64,000 nucleotides of DNA, from positions 32,433,380-32,497,379 of the forward strand of contig NC_073744.1 of assembly GCF_029784135.1 (NCBI RefSeq), in the 5' to 3' direction. The stretch is from Toxorhynchites rutilus septentrionalis (lineage: Eukaryota > Arthropoda > Insecta > Diptera > Culicidae). Each line of letters starts with the position of its first letter. The stretch's first letter is position 1. Below are positions 11,206 to 23,820 of this stretch, in pieces. Below the pieces are notes generated by a model. That model did no database searches. It saw only the letters and a program-made list of their open reading frames with translations, and had not been told where the DNA came from. The translations under genes were made by a program, and so were the position numbers.

Positions 11206-12600
11206 GAATACAAACTTTCATTCGCATCAACAATACATGTTTTTGAAATCTGCATTTTTAGGGCGATTTCATTTGGAATTTCTATTGTTTTGATCAAACC
11301 GATTTATTTCCTTAAACTGCATTTTTTTATTCACTTCTGGCTTGCTATAGAATCTATATAACAGAATCCATCTTATAAACAGAAAATGTAATGACAGAAA
11401 AAAAGTTGATTCCAACTGTCTTCAAGTTGCATTAAACTTCGAAATTGACAAACAAAAATCGAGATAACAGTAAATCTTTCATGCAATTTTAAGACATTTG
11501 GCATCAACAATTTGTTTTTAAATTTCATATTTACATTTTTTATATATAACATACATTGATACTCTAATGTGCATCGTGTAGGTTGATGAATCATTTCCAT
11601 AGTCATTTATAAATTATTGAATCATTTCTCACGAGGTATATTCGGTGGCTACTGAATGGTGTGATCTTTTGTCTTGAAATTTCCCACATGATTTACGGTT
11701 GTATTGTACTGTACTGAATGATTTACGTCGGTTTTCATGATTTCACCTGTCCATCAAAGCCTCAATTGCAACAAAATGCTATATCATATAACGCTCTGGC
11801 ACCTTCTCCCCAGCCATGCAAAGAAAACCTAAAAACTAATCATTTCTCCCCTTCCTCGATCGTTCCCGGATAGCGGTTATGCCAATTTTCTAATGACTAA
11901 TTTCGGAACCGCAAAGCAGCATGGGTCTCGCATTGCAAAAAAAAGTCGCACTGATACAGGAACTATGCCCGTAAAGCAAATAACAGTTGCGCCTGAGGCA
12001 TCTGTTTCAACGGTTTCTTCGGCACGATGGTTACTTCGAAACCGAAGAACATGACACCGTGAAGTGAGAGTCAACCGACGAAAATCAAACAAAACGGAAA
12101 ACAAGTCGATCCATTCGAGCTTTGCCTCACGTTCGACGGAGACTTGATGGGCTTCCGATTATTAATCTATTAATTCGGCCGAATAGGGAGAACAGAGGAC
12201 ACATTAAACGATTGCCACAAATTTAATTCTGCGACAACAAATTGAAAAACAGTCCTACGTCATGCTATGCAAATTAATTACCTGCTGTGTCTTCCCCCTG
12301 CCCGAGTGGGGCATCTCCTGTGCCTGATATGAGTCATCGTTGATTACGTTCCCCGCGTTCAACGAACTCTACACTCGGTCGTACCCGATCCCTAAACTGT
12401 TTAGAATGATAGACCCATGGCCAAAGTTTCCCAAAGACATTTAGAAGGAATGGATATAATTATCTGTTGTGTGCAAAAAAAGTCGGACGAAATTACCTCT
12501 CCGCAAAAAATGGCCAACCCTTGATGAACAGAGTGAATTCGAGTTTTTTTCGTCAGTCACATTCGGAAAAGAGCGTGAAGCATAGAAACGCTAATTGTGG
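11206..12600. other. No gene recognised
   Basis: AT-rich to about 11750, then more balanced in composition. Short open frames exist on both strands but none is supported. Confidence 0.3.
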
Positions 12601-14860
12601 GGACGAAATTTAGAGGGTCTGAATTTTCGATTCGTGCTGTGGACTCCCAATTTTTTTATTTCCTTCTGTAACACATAGAAAGCAACCCGCTATATATTCA
12701 ATATATATCATTTTCTTCCTCATCTGGAGAACTGTTCAAATTTTAATGAGCGACAACCTCCCATAAAATGATTCTTTGTTTCAGAACAGCCTGATCCTTA
12801 AAATCACCAAAGAAGTGCCGAAAACTCTTGCCATAGCAATTTTTGTTCCACTTCCAGCGATGCAGACGGAAAAGAAAAACAAACAACACACATTTTTTTC
12901 ATGGTCTAACCTTTCCGTTACGGTAAACAACATCCTTTGCGTTCTATATTTAGCTCTATTCGTTCACGCGTTCAAGCGACCAAAGGGTCCCGGACTACGG
13001 CTCTATTTTCAACCCATCCGCCGCAACCGGCATCAATATTAACACTCCTAAATTATGTTTCCAGATCCGTAAGTGCCCATCGAAATCCGACAGCAGGACC
13101 TGAAACTGAATGTTTATTGATCTCTTATCGTTTTCGTTTTTTTTTGTTTCTAACCGACTGCGACTTCCCCGACTGTATGGGAGTATGCGTGGGGTATTTA
13201 TACGTTCTTGAACTTATGCGTGTGCGTACGTCACTGAGTGCACTCCAAAGAAGAACATACTCAGCCTATCCGGAGTTTCACAGGTCTCTCTATTTTCTGT
13301 CCGTCTGGATGCTGTTGCGTACCCCAGCTCCTCCTGGTAGTGCTCACGAGATGCAGATGTACATTGTGTCTCTGTTGACTCATTCTCCCACCCGCCCGCT
13401 GTTAATGTGTGCATTAATGTGGGTACAACGTATTTTCCTGTTCGTTCTGCTCACTCGCGCTCATCATCCAGCTGCAACTCGAATTGCCGTAGGTTCCTTG
13501 TTCACATCTGGCAAGGAGAAGACGAAACAAGAGGGTCGCTGGCGTCCTCCCGGATGATGAGAAGACAGAACGGAAAAGAACAACAACAGTCCGTTGTTGT
13601 TGTCGATGTTCTGTTATGCATCATAATTTGTGATCCGCAGCACCCACTAGCAGCAGCAGCTCACTCAAAACAAATCATTTTGTGTCTCGTGTTTTTTCCT
13701 CAACACATATATTATTTCATATGAGAGTTAATAGAAGAAAAAAAACTCAGAAATGAACGAATATAGAAGAGACCTAATGATGGGTAACGGGTTGGATGTT
13801 GCCGCCGACGTTGCTCTGCCATTCGAAAGCGAGAGTGATGCTGCTGCGTTCTTCGATAAATAACATCGAGGATCGCATATTGAATTACAAGTGGTTCGTT
13901 GAAGCCGAGAGTGTTTTGTTGGAAATCTGACGAAATCGGATGCAATTGTTAAATTCTGCTGATCCCATCGAAATGGAATGGTCAATCTAATTATGTTAGG
14001 TTGTCTATAATGACCCGTTTGATCATCTCGCTTGAGAGCAGTCGATTTTTGGTTAGATTCGTGTGTCACTTTTCATCACGATGGATCCAACAATATATCC
14101 CTACGAGGGATTGAATGGAACGACTTATTTTTAAAATAGAATTAGGAGGCATGTAAACCCATACAACGTTTGTTGTCACGCCAATTGTTGTTTCCACGTA
14201 GACCATTCAATTTCTTTCCTCCGCCTGTGAATGATGGATATCATTAGTAGCATGTCCGAAAAAGAACCTGAAACTATTGAGCAGTGGGTCCAAAACTCCC
14301 CAGGAGGATGGTTGTATTAGCTGTTATCCATGGCTATTACGCAAAGAAAGTAATGGATAGAACCCCTAAGCCAAGGTGTGATGCGATCCTTGCCGAGGGA
14401 TGAATGGTCGGGGAAAGGTGTTTAATTAAATACCTCGCCCTCCACAGTACTTCGTGCCCTTACTGCATTAAGTGGGTCTCTTATGCAGTTTACTTTCTTT
14501 ACCGCGCAAAGTTCAAATAGACGTCATCAGGGATTTTGGTAGAGAGATATTCTACGCGGTGAATCTTTTAAATCTGCGAATCTGATAACTCTTAGTCCAG
14601 GTTTAGAAATATTCCCAAATGTACCAAACGACCGGTCCAAACTAAAGCAGAACACTAAGGTTCTGCAAATAAACGTTCATCACGCTAAAGCAGCGTCGAT
14701 TGTGTTGTCTAGAAGGCTTATCAGAGACGCTATGGTTCCACTAAGGAAGAATATTGGGTAATCAAACAGGTTCATGTAAGTTATTCTACGATGACAAGCA
14801 TGACTCTCCAAGAAATGCTGTCTTAGTAAATGCAAATATTAAATGCTTTCCTATAACAGA
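12601..14860. other. GC-richer non-repeat block, no gene recognised
   Basis: About 12900-14100 is noticeably GC-richer and repeat-free. Long overlapping frames are open on both strands (for example 12937-13557 plus and 14069-13728 minus), but translations are low in complexity and lack domains. Short CAG/CAA runs occur near 13580-13665. It might be a promoter, enhancer or untranslated exon of a gene outside the window. Confidence 0.3.
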
Positions 14861-14862
14861 GT

Positions 14863-15108
14863 TCATTAATTTTGAATTTTGTTGATATAAACCCATTTTT
14901 CTGTATGTTTTTTTTTCACAAAATAGAACTCGGAGACAAAGTGAACTAAAATTTTGTTCAGAATTGCTCCCATACTGCATGCTGTTTACTAATATTATCA
15001 CGAGGACCTTTCTAGCATACCTGATAACTGTCTAAGTTCGTTAGTTTGAATTCACGGTGGGCAAACAATGAAGCCGCCCATTAATGGTGTAACTACTTTT
15101 ATATAGCC
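14863..15108 (+). repeat. Dispersed repeat family, copy B
   Basis: Follows copy A (8748-9190) from TTTTGTTGATATAAACCCA through ATTAATGGTGTAACTACTTTT with scattered substitutions. The adjoining part of the family reappears at 15960-16105, so copy B appears split. Confidence 0.65.
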
Positions 15109-15294
15109 GGTCCAATTAATTTTGCAGGTTTTCCTTTCTAGGATACCTAAGGGTAATCACTGCCGACTGTTGTGACGCGTAGTATTTCAGAATTTCGTTT
15201 CGTTGAGTGGCTGATAGTTCGCGTTTACACAATCATATCACCTGCCTCAGCTAATCCTGACTATTACCTTTCCCCACTAACAACCACTCCTTTC

Positions 15295-15717
15295 TAGTAA
15301 GCGATCGATCGTGAGTTCAAAACTCAGGGCCCTCATTGACCATCTTTGTGTTGTTACTGAGTAACTACGTCCATGCAACAATCATCAGCGATGAAGATCG
15401 ATCCACGGTCTCTGCTCTACAAGAAACATCGAGCTGCTGTTCTATTAATAACTCAACAATGATCATATCAACTGTCTCCGCTGTCCGGTGGTCTAACTGG
15501 ATGATGGAAGAACAGAAGGAATGCTCTTACACCTAAATGGCCACTGTGTAAATGTACCATATGCAATGGTATAGAAGAAATACTCTTACGCCGAAAAATG
15601 GCAACTGTGTAATGTTCTATTTATGGATATGATAAACATGTGACATGTACACGATTAAAATTCGGCTCTGTTACAACTAAATGCTAATGAGCTTAAAATA
15701 AATAAATGGGATAAAAA
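15295..15717 (+). mobile_element. SINE-like insertion, 5'-truncated
   Basis: The direct repeat AACCACTCCTTTC occurs at 15282-15294 and 15718-15730 and brackets the segment exactly, so this looks like a target-site duplication. The insert begins with a B-box-like stretch (GTGAGTTCAAAACTC) but lacks an A box, and ends in an A-rich AAATAAATAAAT tail. That fits a tRNA-derived SINE that lost its 5' end. No ORF. Confidence 0.65.
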
Positions 15718-15959
15718 AACCACTCCTTTCATGATAATTGCCACGGAACCATGCTATAGAGGCGACCCTTCTGGCCTTCGGGCGGCGAATATCATACTAA
15801 CATTCCTTCTCTTCCCCTGGTAACTATAAGAGCGAGGCCGGCGTCGTTATTGACTATTTAAAGTTCGAATCGCCGAGACTTGCACAATGAGAATGGTTTG
15901 TTACTCCCTTGCGTCATTCTGTGTGTGTTCTTCGTGCAATTTCGCTGGTTCAGGTCAAT

Positions 15960-16105
15960 CTTCACAATCATTATTCATTTTATATGGACGTTAAAACAAG
16001 ATTGTGTTCGCGAATAACGAGATTCATGTCAGGGGGAGTAGTAAAGTGGATCGAAGTCAGTTTGAATGAAGAGGTAGATTTGTATTCATTATTCACAGCA
16101 ATTAG
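15960..16105 (+). repeat. Second part of dispersed repeat copy B
   Basis: Matches 9050-9180 (GGACGTTAAAACAAGATTGTG...GAAGAGGTAGATTTGTATTC), the right-hand portion of copy A. Confidence 0.6.
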
Positions 16106-16109
16106 AATA

Positions 16110-16679
16110 ATCATTTGAAGAGAGTCGATTTTCATTTTTCATCTTCGAAATTTTCAGGCCCTGCTTAGAACAATTTCTTGACGGATTAAACGAAAGACAT
16201 CCGATCTATTTCAGCCTAACACATACCATTGCAGCTACCTTAAATCCTTATTTTCATAAGTGTATGACTTATTCACATTGTCACTAATTTTTGTAAAAGC
16301 CCCAAATTTTTTTTTCAAAATTCGTTTTGCTAACTGGAAAAAAGTAGGGTACTGTGTAGTGGGTAATATTTTCAGTTTTTCAATTGTATTTTCACTCCGG
16401 ATAGCCGAATTTTCCGGGTTATCGAATCCATTGGCGTCTCGTCCGCCTGTTCAAACTGTTCATAGGACATGTAGACAATCTCAGATTTTATTTTTATTTC
16501 ACATTTGTAGCATGGATGAGAAATTATTGAATATCCTTATTTTCTTCTCTGTTTGGGTGAAACTTCTCCACCGTGAATAATGTAATCTGATAGCTACACT
16601 TGACTACACCACACAACCCGCACACAAACAACACAACACTACGAAATCAGCAGGAATGGCTACTACGGAAGACGATTCT
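16110..16679. other. No gene recognised
   Basis: Mixed AT-rich sequence. The left limit of the pogo-like element ending at 17443 is somewhere near its right side but could not be placed. Confidence 0.25.
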
Positions 16680-17443
16680 GTTGCTTTTATTTGAAAGATG
16701 AGAAAATTTAGTACAGGATATAGTAATGAAGCATCTAGATAAGTGGATTTTAATAACATTTTGGAAGTGAAAACATGTGCTCCCGTGGCCGAGTGGTTAG
16801 CGTCATAACTAACATGCCGGGTGTTCGGGTTCGATTCCCGTTCTGGTCGGGGGAATTTTTCGTCAAAGAAATTTCCTCCGACTTGCACTGTGATCACGCG
16901 TATTCTAGAGCTTGCCACTCAGAATGCATTCAAGGCGTGTTATTTGGCATAGAAATCTCAACTAAGTACTAATAAAAATGACGCAAGTAATACTACGTTG
17001 AAACGGCGAAGTTCCTCTAGGAACGTTAGTGCCATTGAAGAAGAAGAAGAAGTGAAAACATAAAAGTTTGTAATTTTTAATGCGTTATTATTAATTTTAT
17101 CCTAAAAATTCATATAAAATTTGATTGTTTCTATCAATTAGATTAAAACTCTCTATCCGCTCTACAATTTGTTCTTTGACACTCAACTTTTGTCTTTCTT
17201 AGTTTCGCTGCAATATTGATATAAACAATTCCTGGTCAAAATGTAAGCAAAATCATCAAAAATCACGATTCTTACCCCTCTGTACATATAATAGCCACTT
17301 AAATTTCGCCTTAACGAACGGTTACATTTTTTCTTGTAACAAGTCATATTTGAATTTAAAAAAAAATATTTTTTTTTCAAACTGTATATAATCGAGTCTG
17401 AAATTGTATATAATCGAATCTGTACATAATCGAGTCCAGCCTG
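16680..17443 (-). mobile_element. pogo-like TIR element with a SINE inside
   Basis: The right end, read inverted, is CAGGCTGGACTCGATTATG followed by TA. The body matches the reverse complement of 18793-19448 over several blocks (for example the GCTCTACAATTTGTTCTTTGAC region and GTGGATTTTAATAACATTTTGG). A SINE (16777-17048) interrupts it. The left end is not clear, so the start is approximate. Confidence 0.6.
16777..17048 (+). mobile_element. tRNA-derived SINE with (GAA)n tail
   Basis: Starts GTGCTCCCGTGGCCGAGTGG, giving an A box, with a B box GGTTCGATTCC at about 16829-16839; it then has a non-tRNA body and ends in GAAGAAGAAG. The repeat GAAGTGAAAACAT at 16764-16776 and 17049-17061 is a target-site duplication. 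The related element at 18793-19448 shows the same place without the insertion (near 19180). Pol III boxes drive transcription of such elements; mobility depends on a partner LINE. Confidence 0.88.
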
Positions 17444-18149
17444 TATCTAGTTTTTCATGTTGAGTCGCATGATTCCATTTTTCATATTACTTTTCCCAAA
17501 TGGTTACAATTCGGCGAAGTAATGAAGTTTCATAAATTTTGAAAAATTCATATCACCATTTTGGTGAGTTTGAGTAGGGCACCACTGTACGTCAGATTTA
17601 GTCAAATAGGAAGGGTTTTCAAATAAAAATAAGCAAAAAAAAAATGTCGAAGGAAAGGTGTTTCGAGGTATAAAAATTTTTGATATTAAATTAAATTTTT
17701 GAGTAAGATTTTTTAGCAGTGCATTCCTGATGTTATTTTTCATAGATAGTTCATCAATTTTCCAACAACTTTGTCGAACATCATATTTTAATAAGACATC
17801 TGAATTTTGAGGTACAATTTTTGATAGAAAGGTCAGTAACTTTGAATACGCCCTTCAAAAAAAGAAGTCGTTATTTAAATGGGTCATAAGAGAATGAAAA
17901 TTGTGATTTTGGGTAGCTTCCATCATATGTACCGAGCTGCCGTTCTACGCATATTTAAATGCCATGTTCCAAAATCAACAACTGAGAAAAACGCAATCAA
18001 AGTTTTCTCGCATATTTGTCTACCAAAAGCTTTAAGCATTTCAATTTAGCAATACACCGGGTTTTTTATAAGCACCATACTATTGTTTAATGAAAAGTGA
18101 TGAGATCCCCTCACTGAATCAATTAAGCTTGATTACGGGTTTAAAAATT
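17444..18149. other. No gene recognised
   Basis: AT-rich, no repeat ends or coding signal found. Confidence 0.3.
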
Positions 18150-18650
18150 CATGGTGGGACTGTTATGCCTAGAATATCAACATGGGACAATTGAACTTGA
18201 TGTTGTTTTTTGATATACTGGGAACAAACAATAATTGTTTTTTGTGTTTTTTTCGAAAGATTATGCATAAAAACACCGTTTTATGAAGAAATGAGCGATC
18301 TGCAACACCTCCGCAGAATTTAAATCTCATTGTTATTAGGCATTCGCTAACAAGGTGTACACGTGTTCTGTTAAATTTTTTCTTATTTGTTTGAGAATTA
18401 GTTCGATCTTCCAAACCAGAAAAGAGTGCATGAGGCCTGCTGAAAGTGTGACATAAAATTCTTGTACTTGAACCGACTTATTCGATATGGATCTACAAAA
18501 AATACATGGTGGGACAGTTATGAATAGAATATCAACATGGGACAATTGAACTAGATGTTTTTTAAAAGTTGGGAATAAACTATATGTTTTTTTTTTGTGT
18601 TTTTCCGTAAGATTATGCATAAAAACAACGTTTTATGAAGAAAAGTGATA
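18150..18650 (+). repeat. Direct repeat, two units of about 150 bp
   Basis: The unit starting ATGGTGGGACTGTTATG at about 18150-18299 recurs at 18505-18650 with the same order of motifs (AATATCAACATGGGACAATTG, GATTATGCATAAAAACA, GTTTTATGAAGAAA). The motif ACATGGGACAA appears a third time at 18665. A local duplication of about 355 bp period. Confidence 0.75.
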
Positions 18651-18792
18651 ATCGTCAAAAAGTAACATGGGACAACTATGCGTACAACGGCTGCGAGGTT
18701 CAATGAAATCAAAGAGAATCGCGTCAAAATTTCCTTTTGGTCTGATTTGGCGTGGAATTGAACTATATTCCAGGAATCCATTTATATATATA

Positions 18793-19448
18793 CAGGTCGG
18801 ACTCGATTATATGTGATTCGATTATATACATTTTTGGACTGGTTTATATACAGTTTGGAAAAAAAAATATTTTTTTTTTATTTCAAATATGGTTTATTTC
18901 AAGAAATGTAACCTTTCAACGTTAAGGTGAAGTTTAAGTGGCTATTACATGTACAGTGGGGTAAAAATCGTGATTTTTTTAGGTTTTGCTTGAACTTTCA
19001 CCAGGAATCGTTTATATCGATATTGCAGTCAAATTAAGAAAGATAGAACTTGGGCGTCGAAGAACAAATTGTAGAGCGGTAAAAGAACTTCAATTGAATT
19101 GATAGAAACAATCTAGTTTGATATAAATTTTTAGGATAAAATTAATAATAACACATTTAAAATTATCAACTTTTAAGTTTTTCACTTCCAAAATGTTTTT
19201 AAAATCCACTAGTTTAGCTGTTCCAATACTGAGAATATCTAAATAAATTTATTTTTTTCATGTGAGAAAGGTGTTTTCTGACTTTAAGGGGATGAATAAA
19301 AAATCAAATTCCTCTTTTATTTTCAAAAACAAAAAATACATGTATAAAAAAAACAATTAAAGAGATGTTTTATGACTCGGTTATATACAGGATTGGATTA
19401 CATACAGTGAAAAGAAATAAAAAACTTTATATAATCGAGTCCGCGCTG
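18793..19448 (+). mobile_element. pogo-like TIR element, intact ends
   Basis: Left end CAGGTCGGACTCGATTATAT and right end, inverted, CAGCGCGGACTCGATTATAT, both flanked by TA. Length 656 bp and non-coding. It is the inverse of the element ending at 17443, and a third fragment of the family (CCGCTCTACAATTCGTTCTTTG) lies at about 54150-54210. Confidence 0.82.
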
Positions 19449-20099
19449 TATATAGATACACTGGTTTGACGAGATAAATAAATAAATAGAACTTCATTAC
19501 TTGCATAGAGGCGAAAGAACTGAAAAATGTATCTCTATAGTTCAACACAAATTCATCTCTATAGTTCAACACATCATCATCACCATCGTCATTACTTGCA
19601 GTTAACTCGAGATTAGTTTCTATTGGTAATTTTTTGGATAGTATACTCATATGATAAGCAAGTTTTGATTTACCTGTTTCTGATATAAGTTCCGAAACTG
19701 GAAATGGTTATCTAAAAGGATAAATTCTCATCTCTTCAATAGCATAGCCTAAGCCTATATAATTCTTAGCTAAACCTACAATAAATTACATCCAAAAGTT
19801 TCAATGCAGCATGTCGTAAATCAGCCACAAAGTTTAAGCACCGACAACGATCCTTCCCGTAACTGCCAAAAATTCAAATAACAACTTGTTATGAATTCCG
19901 CTCACACACCCATCGCTACGGCTACTCTTTCAACGCTCGCTCATTTGCTTTCCTAGGCCAACACCAAAACAAAGTGCTACTGGACTGAAATATCGATTAA
20001 TTTTCCCCCCTGAACGTGGAAGAATGACCAACTCAACGCTCCCCATAAACTAGAAACCGTATGGGAAAAATACACTGTTAGACCGCCTCTCGTTATTAC
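19449..20099. other. No gene recognised
   Basis: Mostly AT-rich. 19830-20050 is less so and adjoins the candidate exon ending at 20100, where it would be the start of its intron. Confidence 0.3.
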
Positions 20100-20715
20100 C
20101 TCTTCCATAAATCTCCGGTTGCGCATCCGCTGCTTCTGCTGTTAGTTCCGAATTCCGGTGAATGCCGCTTGCATGAATCGATGAGGATGCACTCGAATTA
20201 AATAGATCAATAAATACTACGATAAACACTAACACATGGAACAGAGGAGTAGCCCCGGTGCCCCAAACGAAGCCACCATTCGGTCGCCATCGTCGGCTGC
20301 GTGGCCTATGGTGCCCCGGCATCCAGAGCCGTTGTCGTCGTCTTTCTGGCGCTGCTGCTTCGGCGGACAAACTATCATTCCATATTCCAGGGTCACGCTG
20401 GCAGTGGTGCACTCTGGTGCTGACCTCAGCAAACCCGAGGGGCCACCATTGCTCGTGCATTGCTGACCTCGGATGGCGATGGTCTTCTACACTATCAGCA
20501 ATGACAACAGCACTTCCGACAACGTTGCATTCGCTATCATCGTACCCAATGTTATTATTGCTCCACTGATTTCGCTGATGCTGATTGTTATGCTGTAGAT
20601 TGATGATGCTAGTAGTAATACGCGTATTATTGGTAGTGGTGGTAGTGACTGCAGTAGTAGAACATTTCTTTGTTTTCATCGGCGCCGACGGAACGGTCGC
20701 CTTGCCCAGAATCAT
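20100..20715 (-). CDS. Candidate first coding exon of an unidentified gene
   Basis: A GC-rich block on the minus strand is open for over 200 codons and can begin at ATG 20715 (MILGK) or ATG 20460 (MHEQWW). It has a Thr/Asn-rich low-complexity part, a basic Arg-rich part, then a hydrophobic segment (PLFHVLVFIVVFIDLF) followed by a Ser-rich polar stretch and QPEIYGR. A possible donor (AAGAG|GTAATA) ends it at 20100. The form suits a signal-anchor or late signal peptide on the first exon of a secreted or membrane protein whose later exons lie left of here or outside the window. Opposite-strand frames are also open because of base composition, so the call is weak. I found no following exon. Confidence 0.35.
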
Positions 20716-21446
20716 GATCTTATCTGGTGGCCCGAACGCACACACCCTGGCACTGCACAAACTGCATTTGCACTCCTCGGCAGTAAATTGCAACGAAAAT
20801 TTCACACTGCACCCCGCACACACTGCTCACTTACGCAAAGCACTAGAAACGGAACGAGAAATAAAAGCCACAATCTTTCACTCGCCTAAACGACTTCCTT
20901 TCTTCGCTCGTTTTTTTTTCGATGTTGAGAAATTTTCTTATTCTTCCTGCCCCGCGAACGTATGTTAACTTTCTCGCCGACGTCAGGCCGCACAAGCACA
21001 TAACCCTCTCACCAAAGTGCTATGAACCTCTTCTCTTCTATATGTGTGGAATAACACGAAAACTAAGAACCACTACTGCGGCCCCTGACACCGTCTCACA
21101 CTACACACTGTTATGCCCGGTGGTCTGTTATGCTAACGAAAACCGTAACCGACGCGCGACGAGTCCAAAGAAGTACGTCCTTCCACGAACGCAAACGCTT
21201 CACATCTGATGGCAAAAACTGAACGAACAACATCAGAGAGACAGAGCATAGAAAGCTCCATGAATTCACTTGGTGCACAAACACAGTGCTGCCCGATTGC
21301 ACGAACACGCGCAGAGTCAGAAATGTCAGATGAAATATGAACAGTTTGTGGCAGTGATGACGGTTTTGGTTTTATTTCATTATTTATAAAACCGTTTTAT
21401 TTAGCTTGACCCGTTTATTTCACTTGAATGCTTGAATGTTCTCAAA
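20716..21446. other. Possible 5' region of the candidate gene at 20100-20715
   Basis: GC-richer sequence to about 21310. If the minus-strand exon is real, its 5' UTR and promoter should be here. No TATA box or initiator could be assigned with confidence. Confidence 0.25.
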
Positions 21447-23820
21447 GGGGCTGTCCACATACCACGTGGGCAGAAAAAGTACGCTTTTAGACTCCCCCCT
21501 TCCCCTCCGTGGACAAGCGTGGACATTGACTATACCCCTCCCCTGTTGTCCACGTGGACATTCTTCCATACATTGTAATTGCAAAAATTGTATTGTGCCT
21601 ATATTCAATTTCAAATTGGTCTTATTTTATATTTGGTGTTTTTAAATGATTAAAAAAACAATTCAACAGAAAAACATGTTCTTTTTATTTGTGAATAAAT
21701 GAATAGAAATAGAAAAATGATTTTTTTCGTCTCCGCAAATCACATATTCAAAAAATGAAGTAGGCAATAGTTCTAAAGCTACTTAACTGTACTTCATCCA
21801 ACTACAGTATCTCAAATTAACTGTTGTTGTCAGCGCAATACAAAACCTTTCCCGTCATCGTTTGGAGAATTTACAGAGGACGCGTTCCATTCCATAAATC
21901 GACTAAGACTACATCGGCGCTTTGAAAATATGTGTTATCGACGAATTACCAGCGACCATTCTGCATTTAAGTAAAGCCAGAGTGCTCGTGAGGCAAAATT
22001 ACACTAGACAATTCTTGTCTGAGGCAGTGCATCCCTCTTTCGATGCAACGTAAACTGCTTTACTTTCTGATTATAATCTTAAATCAAATAACCTTTTTTG
22101 AAAAAAAAATAATGCAAATGGGCTTTATTAGTAGTAATGGTTGTTTTTTTATTCTTTGATACCTTCACTAACATTGCCCGAAAAGTTATTTGTATCGCGC
22201 TTCAGTTTGTTCCAAATTATATTTATGTAGTATTTCTTATACCACTTCCTACCAATATATTCGAGAGTTTGAAAATATGTGAAATCGTTGGCTTCAGGAA
22301 ACACTCTGTTAATTGTATGAAATGGTGAGTTAAAATTACTAAAACCGAAAATTCATCCCGATTCATCCCATCCCTTTCCTTTTGCATCCCATTTGTTCGA
22401 ATGCTTATGGAAATCTATTCAATGATTTGTGTAATAATCTCATTATGATAACTGCTCAAGCTACTACTTCTTCAAAACGCTTTTCGAGAACATTCCTGAT
22501 GATTCCAGAGAATTGTTTCCAAAGCAAAAATAAAAACTGAAATTAGAAACATTTCTTCGGTGACTTCAAAGGACAGTACAACAGTAAAACTGCACAATCA
22601 AGCGAATATTTTTACAATTAAGCATGAAATAACATCTGAAGAAACTTATTTGACAATAAAATCGTTCGCCTGCAGATAATCTCCGAGAAACGAGTGTCCA
22701 TCGTAAAGAGTTTTTCTGAAGACTTCTGCAATTTCTATTTAAAAAAATGAGTCGAAAGCATTTAAACGAAGAAACAACCAATGGATTTAGGCATACTTCT
22801 TTACTAAACTTTGACTGCAAGATACTAGTTCATATATTGAAGCGAAAATTAGAACAAAGAAAACAATATTTTGAATGTTTTATTCTATAAAGCGTGTTGA
22901 TAGGGGATTGCTCTTGGCTGTTGTGCAGAATATGTAATCTAATCCCGGATTCAAAGCCCCTCTTTAAAAAACACGAATATCGTAATAACATGTGCTTATT
23001 AACGGAAGTTTCATTTGTAACATCACAATCTTTCGATCGGTAGGACAAAATGATCCTTAAAAAACTGATCCCGGTGCTGAGCATACCTAACGCAACTGTA
23101 TCAATGTGTCATTAACGTCAAATAACGTCGCAATCCATTTTGCGACGTTATTTAAAAGTTAAATTCGAGAAATATTTGGGAACGGGGGTACTACCCATCA
23201 GAACAGGTGGGCTGAATCTGCTTCTTTTAGTAGAGAGTTCTGCATATGAACTCTGTTTTTGAGCTGGTATTATAAAATTTGAATCTCACTCGTTTCGCTA
23301 AGTCTTTCTCAAATTATTTGAAAAATCCTATAATATTCCGGTCATTTCATCATATTATTAACATCCCACATATACTCTGCAGATACAAATGTATCAGCAG
23401 TTCGCTATGTCAAATTCATTCTCACGTAGACCTGGATTTAGAACACAGAGTTCAGTTTATATTAAAATATGACGTAGCTAAGAAGTTGAAAACAAAGATC
23501 CTCCACTACCAATGGAAGCTTGATCGCTCAATGTTTATGTGACTTTCATGCAGAATACATATTTCAGTGAAGAAATTCGATGATATGGAAGAATATTAGA
23601 CAACTATTTTATGGATAAATATGAAGTACGAAAATAGGCGGAAAATGCAGAAAAGATATCATTTATTTGAACAGATCTGAATGTATTTTTTAAAAAAAAT
23701 CTGTTTAACGTGTCCACGTGGACATTATATGTACCCCCACCCCCCTCACCGTGGACAAGCGTGGACACTTTCGTACCCCCTATCCCCCTAAAGTTGTTCA
23801 CGTGGTATGTGGACAGCCCC
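21447..23820. mobile_element. 2.4 kb TIR DNA element, unclassified
   Basis: Both ends carry the same 22-bp inverted repeat, starting GGGGCTGTCCACATACC. Subterminal blocks rich in GTGGACAAGCGTGGACA occur next to each end. The interior is AT-rich with short open frames and no recognisable transposase. No clear target duplication was seen. A decayed relative of one end lies at 62310-62405. Confidence 0.72.

Noticed and set aside
12937..13557. 206-codon open frame on the plus strand
   Set aside because: Overlaps other open frames on both strands in a GC-richer block. The translation has no domain and an irregular composition, and no splice or start context supports it.
16777..16850. Possible functional tRNA gene
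   Set aside because: A and B boxes are present, but the acceptor stem does not pair, a SINE body follows, and target duplications show it is a SINE head.
16604..16918. 104-codon minus-strand frame, similar to 41115-41360
   Set aside because: The similarity comes from the antisense of the tRNA-derived SINE, not from a protein.
20236..20569. Plus-strand open frames opposite the candidate exon
   Set aside because: They mirror the GC-rich minus-strand frame; compositions are typical of antisense shadows.
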